Part shown: positions 33,593-44,500 of the stretch, one piece after another
How the letters are laid out: every line of letters begins with the position of its first letter
How positions within the stretch are numbered: position 1 is the stretch's first letter
Assembly: GCF_024753145.1 (NCBI RefSeq)
Contig: NZ_JANUGU010000006.1
Coordinates: forward strand, 186,001 to 250,000
Direction of reading: 5' to 3'
Source of the DNA: Massilia terrae
GTDB lineage: Bacteria; Pseudomonadota; Gammaproteobacteria; Burkholderiales; Burkholderiaceae_D
DNA: 64,000 bases
Translations under genes and position numbers: made by a program
Notes under the pieces: generated by a model
What the model was told of the DNA's origin: nothing
Database searches by the model: none
Seen by the model: only the letters and a program-made list of their open reading frames with translations

Positions 33593-34369
33593 ATGCTGCT
33601 GATTCCCGCCATCGACCTCAAAGACGGTCACTGCGTTCGCCTGAAACAGGGCGATATGGACCTTGCCACCGTATTCTCGGAAGATCCGGCCGAGATGGCC
33701 CTGCACTGGCTGAAGAAAGGCGCGCGCCGCCTGCACCTGGTCGACCTGAACGGCGCCTTCGCGGGCAAGCCGAAGAACGAGGCCGCCGTCAAATCCATCC
33801 TCAAGGCGGTGCAGGACTTCGCCGAAGAGAACGAGGTCGACGAGATCCCCGTCCAGCTGGGCGGCGGCATCCGCGACCTCGACACCATCGAGCGCTATCT
33901 CGACGACGGCATCAGCTACATCATCATCGGCACCGCGGCGGTCAAGAGCCCGGGCTTCCTGCACGACGCCTGCGGCGCCTTCCCGGGCCACATCATCGTC
34001 GGCCTGGACGCCAAGGACGGCAAGGTCGCCACCGACGGCTGGAGCAAGATGTCGGGCCACGAAGTCATCGACCTGGCGCTCAAGTTCGAAGGCTACGGCG
34101 TCGAGTCGATCGTCTACACCGACATCGGCCGCGACGGCATGATGGGCGGCGTGAACATCGACGCCACCGTCAAGCTGGCCAAGGCCGTCAAGATCCCGAT
34201 CATCGCTTCCGGCGGCGTGCACACCGTGGCCGACGTCGAAGCCCTGTGCGCGGTGCAGGACGAAGGCATCGAGGGCGTGATCTGCGGCCGCTCGATCTAC
34301 GAAGGCACGCTCGACCTGGCCAGCGCGCAGGTGCGCGCGGACCAGCTGACCGAAGGCACCGAGGCCTAA
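33593..34369 (+). CDS. hisA: phosphoribosylformimino-AICAR ribotide isomerase
   Basis: A 258-residue (beta-alpha)8 barrel. The catalytic Asp residues are in [13 protein letters not shown] (Asp7 region) and [12 protein letters not shown] (~128); phosphate-binding loops are GGGIRD and SGGVHT. It opens the aminoaldose ring before HisF acts. ATG at 33593; an upstream open frame within hisH is not used. Confidence 0.97.
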   Translation: MLLIPAIDLKDGHCVRLKQGDMDLATVFSEDPAEMALHWLKKGARRLHLVDLNGAFAGKPKNEAAVKSILKAVQDFAEENEVDEIPVQLGGGIRDLDTIERYLDDGISYIIIGTAAVKSPGFLHDACGAFPGHIIVGLDAKDGKVATDGWSKMSGHEVIDLALKFEGYGVESIVYTDIGRDGMMGGVNIDATVKLAKAVKIPIIASGGVHTVADVEALCAVQDEGIEGVICGRSIYEGTLDLASAQVRADQLTEGTEA

Positions 34370-34417
34370 ACCATACCCGAGCGCCGCACCCGCGCATGCG
34401 GGGCGGCGACAGAAGAC

Positions 34418-35179
<762 letters not shown>

Positions 35180-35190
35180 GGATGACGGCG

Positions 35191-35604
35191 ATGACTGCGA
35201 CTGCCAACGCGTGGCTGAAGAAAATCCAGTGGGACGAGCACGGCCTGGTGCCGGTGATCGCGCAGGAAGCGGCGAGCGGCGACATCCTGATGTTCGCGTG
35301 GATGAACCGCGAGGCGCTGGCCAGGACGGTGGAGCTGGGCGAGGCCGTGTACTGGAGCCGCTCGCGCAAGAAGCTGTGGCACAAGGGCGAAGAGTCCGGC
35401 CACACGCAGAAGGTGCTGGAGATCCGCCTCGACTGCGACGACGACGTGGTGCTGCTCAAGATCGAGCAGGCCGGCGGCATCGCCTGCCACACCGGCCGCC
35501 ATTCCTGCTTCTTCCAGAAGTTCGAGGGCGAGGAGTGGCATGCCGTCGAGCCGGTGCTGCAGGATCCGGAAACGATTTATACCAAAACGAAGAAGACCCC
35601 ATGA
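35191..35604 (+). CDS. hisI: phosphoribosyl-AMP cyclohydrolase
   Basis: A 137-residue zinc enzyme. Motifs: [33 protein letters not shown], the acidic-Cys metal site [10 protein letters not shown] and [11 protein letters not shown]. The ATG at 35191 has TGAGG at nine bases; another ATG at 35182 abuts that site and is unlikely. The stop overlaps hisE by 4 bp; the two steps are fused in enterics but separate here. Confidence 0.95.
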   Translation: MTATANAWLKKIQWDEHGLVPVIAQEAASGDILMFAWMNREALARTVELGEAVYWSRSRKKLWHKGEESGHTQKVLEIRLDCDDDVVLLKIEQAGGIACHTGRHSCFFQKFEGEEWHAVEPVLQDPETIYTKTKKTP

Positions 35605-35939
35605 GCACTACGCTGGCCCGCATCGCGCAGGTGATCGAATCGCGCAAGCTGGAGAACGGCGGCGACCCCGCCAAGTCCTACGTCGCCAAGCTGTTCTCGA
35701 AAGGCGACGACGCGATCCTGAAGAAGATCGGCGAGGAAGCCACCGAGACCGTGATGGCGGCCAAGGATGCGCGCGCATCGGGCGATGCGTCCAAGGTGCT
35801 GTACGAGTGCGCCGACCTGTGGTTCCACTCGATGGTGCTGCTGGCGCAGTTCGGCCTGACCCCGCAGCAGGTGGTGGACGAGCTGGCGCGGCGCGAAGGC
35901 GTCTCCGGCATCGAAGAAAAGGCGTCGCGCGCAGAATAG
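35601..35939 (+). CDS. hisE: phosphoribosyl-ATP pyrophosphatase
   Basis: A 112-residue all-helical MazG-like pyrophosphohydrolase. The metal-binding Glu/Asp set is in [16 protein letters not shown] and [14 protein letters not shown]. It removes pyrophosphate from phosphoribosyl-ATP. It is the last his gene; a REPIN follows 14 bp later. Confidence 0.95.
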   Translation: MSTTLARIAQVIESRKLENGGDPAKSYVAKLFSKGDDAILKKIGEEATETVMAAKDARASGDASKVLYECADLWFHSMVLLAQFGLTPQQVVDELARREGVSGIEEKASRAE

Positions 35940-35953
35940 CGAACTCAAACAAC

Positions 35954-36053
35954 GTCATCCCCGCGCAGGCGGGGACCCATGCTGAGTTTCCGGCGGATGA
36001 AAGCGCCGCGTTACCGTACACTCGGCATGGGCTCCCGCCTCCGCGGGAGCGAC
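35954..36053. repeat. REPIN-like element, copy F
   Basis: The left hairpin TCCCCGC/GCGGGGA (loop GCAG) and right hairpin CTCCCGC/GCGGGAG (loop CTCC) differ but are each fully paired. It lies between hisE and the HIT gene, inside what is otherwise a continuous gene run. Confidence 0.85.
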
Positions 36054-36079
36054 GGTAACTAAAAGAGCACGGAGACGAT

Positions 36080-36457
36080 ATGGATCACAACTGCATCTTC
36101 TGCAAGATCGCCGCAAAGCAAATCCCTTCCAGCTTCGTCTACGAAGACGACGACTTGCTCGCCTTCAAGGACATCAACCCGGCCGCGCCGGTGCACATGC
36201 TGATCATCCCCAAGCAACACATCGCGACCTTGTCAGACTGTACTGACAGCCACGCGCCCTTGCTCGGCAAAATGCTGGCCCTGGCCCCGAAGTTGGCGGA
36301 AGAGCATGGCATCGCCGCAAAAGTCGGCCCCGACGGGCAACGCAGCGGCGGCTACAAGACCCTGATCAATTGCGGCCCCAACGGCGGCCAGGAGGTCTAC
36401 CACCTGCACGTGCACGTCTATGGCGGCCCGCGTCCTTGGCGTGGTTTAGGAACCTGA
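36080..36457 (+). CDS. HIT-family nucleotide phosphoramidase-like protein
   Basis: A 125-residue histidine-triad protein with N-terminal CIFCKIAAKQIPS, FKDINPAAPVHMLIIPK and the catalytic triad HLHVHVYGG near residue 113. Such HinT-like enzymes hydrolyse AMP-lysine or related phosphoramidates. GGAGA lies three to four bases before the ATG. The gene order hisE - HIT - tatA is common in betaproteobacteria. Confidence 0.93.
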   Translation: MDHNCIFCKIAAKQIPSSFVYEDDDLLAFKDINPAAPVHMLIIPKQHIATLSDCTDSHAPLLGKMLALAPKLAEEHGIAAKVGPDGQRSGGYKTLINCGPNGGQEVYHLHVHVYGGPRPWRGLGT

Positions 36458-36547
36458 TGGAAAACCCGTCCACTTGAGCAGCGCTTCGCGTATACTGGTG
36501 CTTAGTTTCCGCATCGATGGGTGGTTCCACCCTGCAAGGAGAATATG

Positions 36548-36799
36548 ATGGGTTCGATGAGTATTTGGCACTGGCTGGTCGTGCTGGTGATCGTGATGTT
36601 GGTCTTCGGCACCAAGAAGCTGGGCAATATGGGTTCCGACCTGGGCAAGGCCGTCAAGGGCTTCAAGGACGGCATGCGCGGCGACGAGGAAGAAGCGGCC
36701 AAGCAAGCTCAGCAGCAGCAGCAACAACAGCAAGCGCCGCAGCAGGTTGCCGACAAGTCCACGATCGACGTCGAAGCCCGCGAAAAGACGCGCTCGTAA
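36548..36799 (+). CDS. tatA: Sec-independent translocase subunit TatA
   Basis: An 83-residue protein: one N-terminal membrane helix ([15 protein letters not shown]), the hinge [23 protein letters not shown] as amphipathic helix, then a tail with a run of eight glutamines and acidic residues. TatA forms the pore for folded proteins carrying twin-arginine signals. AAGGAG at 36536-36541 favours the ATG at 36548; 36545 and 36557 are possible. Confidence 0.94.
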   Translation: MGSMSIWHWLVVLVIVMLVFGTKKLGNMGSDLGKAVKGFKDGMRGDEEEAAKQAQQQQQQQQAPQQVADKSTIDVEAREKTRS

Positions 36800-36815
36800 T
36801 TCCTGAGCGCACTCC

Positions 36816-37304
36816 ATGATCGATCTCGGTCTATCCAAGCTCGCCATCATCGGTGTGGTGGCGCTGATCGTGATCGGCCCTGAAAAGCTGCCCAAGGTGG
36901 CGCGCATGGCCGGCACGCTGTACGGCCGCGCGCAGCGTTACCTGAACGACGTCAAATCCGAAGTCAGCCGCGAAATCGAGCTGGAAGAGCTGCGCAACCT
37001 GCAGAAGACCGTCGAGGAAAGCGCGGCGTCGTTCAAGAGCGACGTCGAGCAGAGCGTGGCCAGCGGCATCAGCGAGGTCGAATCGGCCTGGCGCGGCGAT
37101 ACGCCGTCGGTGCCGCCCCCGTCCGCCACCGTCACCGACCTCGAACGCAAGGCGCGCGACTTCCGCCGCAAGAAGCTGGTGCGCACCTCGGCCGTTCCCG
37201 CGTGGTACAAGAACCGCGCCGGCGTCAAAGGGCATGTGCTGTCCGGCGCCGCGCGCGTGCGGCGCTATCGCCCGGGCGTCAAATCCAACACTTCGTTTTT
37301 CTAG
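36816..37304 (+). CDS. tatB: Sec-independent translocase subunit TatB
   Basis: A 162-residue protein with the TatB N-terminus MIDLGLSKLAIIGVVALIVIGPEKLP (split here as MIDLGLSKLAIIGVV and ALIVIGPEKLP), a glycine-proline-glutamate hinge typical of TatB, and a long amphipathic/coiled region to ~100. It forms the substrate receptor with TatC. Its stop is directly followed by the tatC start. Confidence 0.94.
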   Translation: MIDLGLSKLAIIGVVALIVIGPEKLPKVARMAGTLYGRAQRYLNDVKSEVSREIELEELRNLQKTVEESAASFKSDVEQSVASGISEVESAWRGDTPSVPPPSATVTDLERKARDFRRKKLVRTSAVPAWYKNRAGVKGHVLSGAARVRRYRPGVKSNTSFF

Positions 37305-38069
37305 ATGACCGACCAAGCCGCAGGCGAAGAAACCTTCATTTCCCACCTGATCGAGCTGCGTGACCGCCTGGTCAAGGCGTCGATCGGTATCGCCATCGCA
37401 TGCGCCGTCCTGATGTTCTGGCCGGGGCCGTCGCGCATCTACGACTTCCTCGCGGCGCCGATGATCGCGGCGCTGCCGGTGGGCTCGAAGATGATCGCGA
37501 CCGGCGTCATCGCGCCGTTCCTGGTGCCGATGAAAGTGACGCTGCTGATCGCCTTCATCCTGTCCCTGCCGTGGGTGTTCTACCAGATGTGGGCCTTCGT
37601 CGCGCCCGGGCTGTACGCGCACGAAAAGCGGCTGGTGCTGCCGCTGGTCATCTCGTCGTCGGTCCTGTTCATCCTCGGCGTCGCCTTCTGCTATTTCTTC
37701 GTGTTCGGGCGCGTGTTCCATTTCATCGCCGCGTTCGCACCAAATTCCATCGCGGTCACGCCGGACATCGAGAACTATCTCGACTTCGTCATGTCGATGT
37801 GCCTGGCGTTCGGGGCGACCTTCGAGGTGCCGGTGGTCGTGGTGATCCTGGTGCGCATGGGCATCGTCAGCATCGAGAAGCTGCGGTCGATCAGGCCGTA
37901 TGCGATCGTGGGCGCCTTCGTGATCGCCGCCGTCGTCACGCCGCCGGACGTGGTGAGCCAGTTGTCGCTGGCGCTGCCGATGTGCCTGCTGTTCGAGCTG
38001 GGCCTGTTCGTCGCGCCGATCTTCGCGCGGGCGACGCAGCGGCGGGAAGAGGAAGAAACGGCCTCTTAA
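37305..38069 (+). CDS. tatC: Sec-independent translocase subunit TatC
   Basis: A 254-residue inner-membrane protein with six predicted helices. Motifs: ETFISHLIELRDRL at the N-terminus, PWVFYQMWAFVAPGLYAHEKR in the first periplasmic loop (two parts PWVFYQMWAF and VAPGLYAHEKR), and VTPPDVVSQLSLALPM near 225. It recognises twin-arginine signal peptides. Confidence 0.96.
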   Translation: MTDQAAGEETFISHLIELRDRLVKASIGIAIACAVLMFWPGPSRIYDFLAAPMIAALPVGSKMIATGVIAPFLVPMKVTLLIAFILSLPWVFYQMWAFVAPGLYAHEKRLVLPLVISSSVLFILGVAFCYFFVFGRVFHFIAAFAPNSIAVTPDIENYLDFVMSMCLAFGATFEVPVVVVILVRMGIVSIEKLRSIRPYAIVGAFVIAAVVTPPDVVSQLSLALPMCLLFELGLFVAPIFARATQRREEEETAS

Positions 38070-38079
38070 GCCAAACAAC

Positions 38080-38181
38080 GTCGTCCCCGCGAAGGCGGCG
38101 ACCCATGGACACCTTGCGTCGTCGAAACGTTGCCGCCTAACCGGCAAACTCAGCATGGATCCCCGCCTGCGCGGGGACGAC
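38080..38181. repeat. REPIN-like element, copy G
   Basis: The left hairpin TCCCCGC/GCGGCGA (loop GAAG) carries one unpaired change; the right hairpin TCCCCGC/GCGGGGA (loop CTGC) is intact. The centre shares GTCGAAACGT and CTCAGCATGG with other copies. It lies between convergent tatC and the CsgG-like gene. Confidence 0.83.
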
Positions 38182-38197
38182 GCTGATTTGGACGTTG

Positions 38198-38995
38198 CTA
38201 GTTCGTCTTGAGCACCCCACCATTCCCCAACCCACCCGCCACGCTCTGCGCTTTGTAATTGCGCACCGCCCGCACCATCTGGTTGTACGAATCCATGAAC
38301 GAGGCCGCCAGCAACTTGCCCTGCGGCGTGTTCGAGAACCCGTTCGCGCTGCCCAGTCCGTGGTTCCAGAAATCGCCCATCAGGCCGAAGTCCCAGTTGC
38401 GCGCGCTGCCTTCGGCGGCCGCCAGCTGGATGCCGGAGCGGTTGTCCGTCAGCAGCAGCATGGTGGACGCTTCGTTCGACTTCATCGACCCGGTCACGTA
38501 GGACGCCACCGCGCCGATCCCGCCGAGGAAGCTGCCGCCCAGCCCGCCCGTGCCTTTCTGGTCGAAGGTAATCGACGGCGTCATCGTGTAGTCCGCCGCC
38601 ACCATCTGGCCCCTGTGGAGATTGCTGTTGCTGCGCAGCTCGCCGTCCTGCATCAGCGCCCGCTCGGTCTGCATATTGTTGAACGCCTGGCCGCGCTCGA
38701 CCACCGCGAAGCAGTTCGATTGCTGGATCATCAGGCGCAGCAGCGGCACCGTGCTGTGCGTGCGGTATTGCGAGCTCATCTGGCGAACCCACGGCTGGTT
38801 GGCGTCCTCGACGATGCTCAAGGTGCCCAGGGTCCGGTCGCAGCGTTCCAGCTGGCTGTTGGCGTTGTCTGCGGTGGCGCCTCCGGCCGAGCCGGTCGCA
38901 ACCGTCTTCGCGCCGGACGCGCCGATGGTGGGCGTCGTCGCGCAGCCGGCGAACAAGAGGGGAAGGAAGAAACAGGCGAGGCGGGTCGGCTTCAT
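38198..38995 (-). CDS. CsgG/HfaB-like lipoprotein
   Basis: A 265-residue lipoprotein with lipobox LLFAGC (Cys18). Residues ~90-170 resemble the CsgG core (LLRLMIQQSNCFAVVERGQAFNN, split here as LLRLMIQQSNC and FAVVERGQAFNN; ADYTMTPSITF), then a glycine-rich loop GTGGLGGSFLGGIG. CsgG proteins form outer-membrane secretion pores for curli; many CsgG-like lipoproteins in other bacteria lack curli genes and are of unknown role. No curli genes are visible here. Possible alternatives include an envelope-stress or polysaccharide-linked lipoprotein. Confidence 0.68.
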   Translation of the reverse strand: MKPTRLACFFLPLLFAGCATTPTIGASGAKTVATGSAGGATADNANSQLERCDRTLGTLSIVEDANQPWVRQMSSQYRTHSTVPLLRLMIQQSNCFAVVERGQAFNNMQTERALMQDGELRSNSNLHRGQMVAADYTMTPSITFDQKGTGGLGGSFLGGIGAVASYVTGSMKSNEASTMLLLTDNRSGIQLAAAEGSARNWDFGLMGDFWNHGLGSANGFSNTPQGKLLAASFMDSYNQMVRAVRNYKAQSVAGGLGNGGVLKTN

Positions 38996-39008
38996 GTGGC
39001 ATCCCTTC

Positions 39009-39036
39009 GATGAGTTGTTGTGGAGAACAACTCATC
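39009..39036 (-). promoter_or_regulatory. perfect 11-bp hairpin next to the CsgG-like gene's ribosome-binding site
   Basis: GATGAGTTGTT (39009-39019) and its exact inverse (39026-39036) enclose a 6-base loop. In the minus-strand transcript the hairpin ends two bases before the likely Shine-Dalgarno AAGGGA. A second small inverted pair, CATCG-TAG-CGATG (39033-39045), shares the CATC end and could compete with it. Confidence 0.5.
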
Positions 39037-39089
39037 GTAGCGATGCTTGCAGATAGGAATTTGTCGCCGCTCAAAGGCGGCGCTCGTCC

Positions 39090-40967
39090 TTATTTTTCTT
39101 GCATCAGCTCGGCGATCACCTTGACCGGCGCGCTGCCATAGCTCAGGAACTGCTCGTTGAATTTCTTCAGGTCGAAGCGATCGCCCAGTTCCTGCTTGCG
39201 CTTCTCGCGCAGTTCCATGATGTCGTTGTAGCCGCTGAAGTAGCTGGTCAGCTGCACCGACGACAGCTGCACCCGGCGCCACTTCTCGTCCGCTTCCTGG
39301 CGCGTCTGGAAGGCCTGGCGCACCAGCAGGTCGATCGCCTGCTCCTGCGTCATGCCGAGCACGTGCACGCTGTAGTCGAGGATGGTGTTGGTGACGCTGC
39401 GCAGGTTCCACTTGCACCACATGAGCCACATCTCGGGCGCGTTGTCGCCGTAGCCGGCATCGAGCATCATGCGCTCGCCGTACACCGCCCAGCCCTCGAC
39501 CATCGCGCCGTTCCCGAACAGCGACTTGACCAGCGATGGCGAGCGGTTCGCATACACCAGCTGCGCGTAGTGGCCCGGGATCGCCTCGTGCATGTTCAGG
39601 ATTTGCAGCATCCAGTCGTTGTACTCGCGCAGGCTGCTCTCGGCCTGCGCGTTCGAGAGCCCGTCCATCGGCGTCACGTTGAACCAGGTCTTGTCGCGCG
39701 GTCGATAAGGTCCCGGCGCATCGATGCTGGCGCCGGCCACGCCGCGCTTGTAGATCGGCGTCTCGCGCACTTCCAGCGGCTTGTTCGGATCGAGGTCGAG
39801 CAGCTTGTGCGAAGTCACCCACTGCTGCAGCATCGGGATCTGGCGTTTGATCTCGGGGAAGAAGTTCTCCTTGCTGGTGTGGTGCTCCGACAGCTTGTCG
39901 ATCACCATGCCGATCTTCTTGTAGCGGTCCGCGGGCTTGGGCGTGCTGCCCATGGTCTTGTCCCACAGCTGGTCAGACAGCGTGTCCATGCGCGCGAGCA
40001 GCTGGTCGCGCGCCGCCAGCGCCTTCTGGTAGGTCTGCTCGGCGCTGCTGGTCGACTGGATCTCCAGCGCGAATTTCTGGTCGTACAGCGCCTTGCCCAG
40101 CCTGAAGGAGCGCGCGTGCTGCGCCTGCTCCGGCGACTTGTCGAGGTCCGCCAGGTACTGGACCCAGCCCAGCACCGCGCTGCCGGCGTTCGACACGCGC
40201 TGCGCGAAGATCGCCTTTTCCTGCGGCGTCAGGTTCGGCTCATTCTGCGCGGCCTCGCCGAGGTCGGCCAGCACCACCAGGGTGCCCGGCGCCTGCGCCA
40301 GCGCCAGCATGGTGTGCTCGTGGGTCGGGTTGGCCAGCGACGCTTGCGCGGCCTTGTAATAGTCCGGCACTTTCGCCAGGCGCTTGAGGATGGTGCGCAG
40401 GCGCTGCGGCTTGGCCGCGTAGTCGGTGGACAGGATCAGGTCGAGCGATTCGGCGATGTTGTACTGCGCCGGATTCCACTCGAATTCGCGCAGCGTGGCC
40501 AGGTCGAAGCGGTCGTTCTCCAGCTTGTTGATCAGGAGCGCGAGGTCGGTGCGCTGCTTGGCCGACAGGCGCGCGGCGTTCACCGCGCGCAGCTTGCCGA
40601 GCCATTCGTCGGTGAAGGCGAGGCGCTTGGCGCGCGTGTCGCGGTCCGGGATGCTCATGCGCGCGGCGGTGTCGAACTTGCCGACGCTGATCGCGCCGTC
40701 CGGGTCGATGCGCCACAGCGCGGTCAGGAACTGCATCGACAGGTTGTCGAACACGCGGTCCTGCCAGCGGTCGGCGACCGGCGCCGGGGCGGGTTTGGCC
40801 TTGGCCTGCACCGGCGCCGCCTTGGTGCGCGCGGACCTGGCCGCGGCCGCGTGGTGTCCTTTGGCGACCTTGCTGCTCTTTGCCTTGGACGGTCTGGACT
40901 TGGCGCTTGCGGGAGCCAGCGCCACGCTGGCCAACAGGACGGCCAGCGCTATTTTCGTTTTCATCAT
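39090..40967 (-). CDS. DUF885 family protein, putative secreted metallo-hydrolase
   Basis: A 625-residue protein with a signal peptide (about 1-23, MMKTKIALAVLLASVALAPASA) and a Lys/Ser/Ala-rich low-complexity stretch (25-55), then a large helical DUF885 domain (~75-620). The family hallmark HEAIPGHYAQL lies at His460-His466, reminiscent of the HExxH-like zinc site of related peptidases. DUF885 proteins are thought to be peptidases of the M32-like group; the substrate is unknown. The start at 40967 has AGGG eight bases upstream; the open frame further upstream is not used. Confidence 0.82.
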   Translation of the reverse strand: MMKTKIALAVLLASVALAPASAKSRPSKAKSSKVAKGHHAAAARSARTKAAPVQAKAKPAPAPVADRWQDRVFDNLSMQFLTALWRIDPDGAISVGKFDTAARMSIPDRDTRAKRLAFTDEWLGKLRAVNAARLSAKQRTDLALLINKLENDRFDLATLREFEWNPAQYNIAESLDLILSTDYAAKPQRLRTILKRLAKVPDYYKAAQASLANPTHEHTMLALAQAPGTLVVLADLGEAAQNEPNLTPQEKAIFAQRVSNAGSAVLGWVQYLADLDKSPEQAQHARSFRLGKALYDQKFALEIQSTSSAEQTYQKALAARDQLLARMDTLSDQLWDKTMGSTPKPADRYKKIGMVIDKLSEHHTSKENFFPEIKRQIPMLQQWVTSHKLLDLDPNKPLEVRETPIYKRGVAGASIDAPGPYRPRDKTWFNVTPMDGLSNAQAESSLREYNDWMLQILNMHEAIPGHYAQLVYANRSPSLVKSLFGNGAMVEGWAVYGERMMLDAGYGDNAPEMWLMWCKWNLRSVTNTILDYSVHVLGMTQEQAIDLLVRQAFQTRQEADEKWRRVQLSSVQLTSYFSGYNDIMELREKRKQELGDRFDLKKFNEQFLSYGSAPVKVIAELMQEK

Positions 40968-41031
40968 TGATTCGGCCCTGTAAATATCGAGGTCGAGGGG
41001 AACCGTTGCTCGACGGCTCGCCAGAGTAGCA

Positions 41032-41502
41032 TCAATCGCCGGGCTTTGGCTCTCCCGGCTTTGTAACAAATTCCGGCAGAAGCGCCGCCAGCGCGGCCTG
41101 CGGATCGAGCGTGCGCGCCGCAGCGGCGGCATCATCCGGCAGCCAGTCCGGGAATGGCGTCTCGCGATTCACGTGGCGCCCCGACGGCGTGTGTTCCTGC
41201 GTGACGCGCGCCAGCCGGCCGGGCGCCAGCAGCGGCGCCGCGGCCGCCAGTGCAGGCCATAGCCGGCGGTGCACCAGCGTCAGCTTGCCTTCGACGAGGC
41301 GGCAGGTGATGACCTCTTCATCGTCCGCCAGCGCCTGCAGCAGCGCGAAGATGCGCTTTCCCTGCGGGTGGCCCCACCAGCTGCCCTTGACCGCTTCGCC
41401 GGCGATCGCGTCCACCAGTGTCGGCGCCGGTCCCTTTGCGGAGACCAGCACCACGCCATGCGTCCTGACGAAATCCAGCACTTCGGCGTGCGTGTTCATC
41501 AT
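41032..41502 (-). CDS. conserved protein of unknown function, SNF2 gene partner
   Basis: A 156-residue soluble protein that I recognise only as a recurring uncharacterised family, with conserved stretches GSWWGHPQGKRIFALL (residues ~40-55), CRLVEGKLTLVHRRLWPAL (~67-85) and QEHTPSGRHVNRETPFPDWLP (~105-125; two halves QEHTPSGRH and ETPFPDWLP). It resembles a small winged or alpha/beta fold. Its start overlaps the stop of the SNF2 gene as ATGA, which decides the start and implies coupled translation and perhaps a shared function. Confidence 0.7.
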   Translation of the reverse strand: MMNTHAEVLDFVRTHGVVLVSAKGPAPTLVDAIAGEAVKGSWWGHPQGKRIFALLQALADDEEVITCRLVEGKLTLVHRRLWPALAAAAPLLAPGRLARVTQEHTPSGRHVNRETPFPDWLPDDAAAAARTLDPQAALAALLPEFVTKPGEPKPGD

Positions 41503-44500
41503 GATGCCAGTCCCTGCTTGAGCATGGCCAGCATGGCTTCCGGCGCCATGCGCGCGGCGGCGTCGCTGCCTTCCAGCAGGCTGTCCGCCAGTTCGCGCTT
41601 GTGCTGGTGCAGTTCGACGATGCCTTCCTCGATCGTGTGTTTCGCGACCAGCCGGTAGATGGTCACCGGCCGCTGCTGGCCCATGCGGTGCGCGCGGTCC
41701 GACGCCTGGTCCTCGACCGCCGGGTTCCACCACGGGTCCATGTGGATCACGTAGTCGGCCGCGGTCAGGTTGATGCCGACGCCGCCCGCCTTCAGGCTGA
41801 TCAGGAACACGTCGCCGGCGCCGGACTGGAAGGCATCCACGCGCCGTTTGCGCTCCTGCATGGGCGTGGCGCCGTCGAGGTACTGGTAGACGACGCCGCG
41901 CTCGTCGAGGTGCTTGCGGATCAGCGTGAGATGGTCGACGAACTGGCTGAACACCAGCACCTTGTGGCGGTTCTCCAGCAGGCCTTCCAGCAGATGGGCG
42001 AAGGTGGCCAGCTTGCTGCTGTCGATGCCCAGGCCGGGCGCGACCAGCTCGGGATTGCAGCAGGCGCGGCGCAGCTTCATCATCTCGGCCAGGATCGCGA
42101 TCGCCTTCTGGCTTTGCGGCGCCTCCAGCGCGGCCAGCTTGTCGAGCGCTTCGCGGCGCAGCGATTCGTACAGCGCGGTCTCCTGCTCGGACAGCTGCAC
42201 CGGCAGCACGATCTCGGTCCGCGGCGGCAGCTCGGCCAGCACCTGCGCCTTGGTGCGGCGCAGGATGAAGGGCTGGGTCAGGCGGCGCAGGCGCGCGCGG
42301 GCCGCGCTCTCGGCGCGCTTGTCCTGCGCCTTTTCGATCGGGCCGGCGAAGCGCAGCTGGAACTGGTCGGCGCTGCCGAGCAGGCCGGGGTTGATGAACC
42401 TGAACAGGTTCCACAGCTCGCCGAGATGGTTCTCCAGCGGTGTGCCGGTGGCGACCATGCGGAACTCGCCCTGCAGCGCCATCACGGCCTGCGAGCGGCG
42501 CGTCTGCGCGTTCTTGATCGCCTGCGCTTCGTCCAGCACGATGCTGTGCCAGCGCACCTTGGCGAACAGCGGCGCCTCCAGCTGCAGCAGGCCGTAGCTG
42601 GCCACGATCACGTCGAAGGGACCGGCCTGTTCCAGCATCGCGGCGCGCTCGCCCGGGCCGAACAGCTTCACGCTCAGGGTCGGTGCGAAGCGGGTCGCTT
42701 CCGCAATCCAGTTGGTGCACACCGATGTCGGCGCCACCACCAGTGTCGGGCCACTTGGTGCGCGCGACAGGATCAGCGCCAGCGCCTGCAGCGTTTTGCC
42801 CAGGCCCATGTCGTCCGCCAGGCAGGCGCCCACGCCCCAGTGCGCAAGGCGCGCCAACCAGTTGAAGCCTTCCAGCTGGTAGTCGCGCAGCTCCGCCTGC
42901 AGCGTGTTCGGCAACTGCGGCACGAAGGCTTCGCTTTCATGCATGCGTTTGAGGTGATCGCGCCAGGCTTTGTCGGTCTTCACGGCGCCGGCTTCGCGCG
43001 CCAGTTCCTCCAGCGAGAAGCTGGCCAGCGCATGCACGCGCACGCCGCTGCCGTGCAGGTCGCCGAAGGCCGCCAGGTCCATCAGGCGCCGGTGCAGTTC
43101 GGCCGACAGCGCCAGGAATTCGTTCTCGCCCAGCGCGATGAAGCGGCCGTCGCCTTCGCGCATGCGCTCCAGCAGGGTACGCAGGTCGAGCACCTTGTCC
43201 TCGTCGATGCGCACCTCGCCATCGGCCGCGAACCAGTCCTTGTCGCGCTTGATGTTGATGCGCACCGATTTGCCGTCCGCGCGCTTGACGACCTTGAACG
43301 ACTGCCCGTCCGGCCAGGCGATCAGGTACTTGCCGGCGTCGAGCTCCTGCAGCTGCGCCACCAGTTCGAGGCAGTGGATGGGCGCGGCCAGCAGCCATTC
43401 GCCGTGTTCGAATTCAGCATGTTCCAGCGCGGTGCAGGCGGCCACCAGCTGGCGTTCGGCCTCGCGCTCCGCGTTCAGGTCGCGTCGCGCCTCGGTACGC
43501 ACGCCGGCCACGTCGGCGATCACGCTCTCCGCGCCTTCGCCCGGACGGTAGTAGGGGCCGGCGTCCGGCAGCGGCCGTACCATGACCTGCATGCGCAGGC
43601 CCTGCTGGTAGGGCAGCAGATGCACGTGCAGGCGCGGGTCGGCCTCCACCTGCTCGATGTCGGTGGCACTGCTGCCGATATCCGATTGCACCGTCACCAC
43701 CGACGACACCGCGCCGATCGCGGCCAGCACCTTGCGCTCGGCCTCCAGCGGCGCCTCCAGGCCGTCGCCGACGATGGCGGCGATGCGGCGGTGCTCGTCC
43801 TTGATGCGCACCACGCGCAGGCGGGTCGGCGTCTCGCGCGTGACCACCACGTCGCCGCGCTGTTCGCGCAGCGGCGGCTGCAGCGAGATCGTCACCTTGC
43901 CGTGGCCGGCCTTCACCAGCAGCTCCGGCTCGCCGGGGAGAAGCTCGACGCGCGTGCCCGGCGCATCCATCCAGAACAGCAGCGGATGGCCGACCAGCGC
44001 GGCCAGCGCCTTGTCAACGTCGAATTCGTAGCGCGTGCCGCTGCCGTAGTAGCGGTAGCCGCCGATCGCGGAGGCGGCCTGCAGGTCCTGCGCGGTGAGG
44101 AAGTCGATGGTGGCCGCGTCCTCCACAAGGCGCTTCAGGCCGATGGCGCGGCCGCGCGTCCAGTTGCCCTGAGCGTCACGCTTCTGCTCGCGCGGTTCGA
44201 GTTCGCGCACGCCGAGGTGGGCGTCGTAGGCGATCAGCCAGACCAGGCGCGATTCCTTCTCCGCTTCCGCCGCCGGCTTTTCGGCCTGCAGGCCGATCAG
44301 GGCATTGAGCTGGCGCTCCCACGGCTGCTCGCGTTCGAACCACAGCACCATATCGCTGAAGCGGTGGCGCTGGCGCAGCGCGATCGCCTCCTTGTCGCGC
44401 CCCACCGCGCCGAGGGCGCCGAGCACGGAGCCGATCTGCGAGGCGATGAACTCGAAGCCGGCGCGGCTCGCGCTGTCCACATGCTGTTCGAGCTGCGCGC

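Noticed and set aside
38198-38995. Curli secretion system
   Set aside because: Only one CsgG-like lipoprotein is present; no csgA, csgB, csgE or csgF counterpart is visible.
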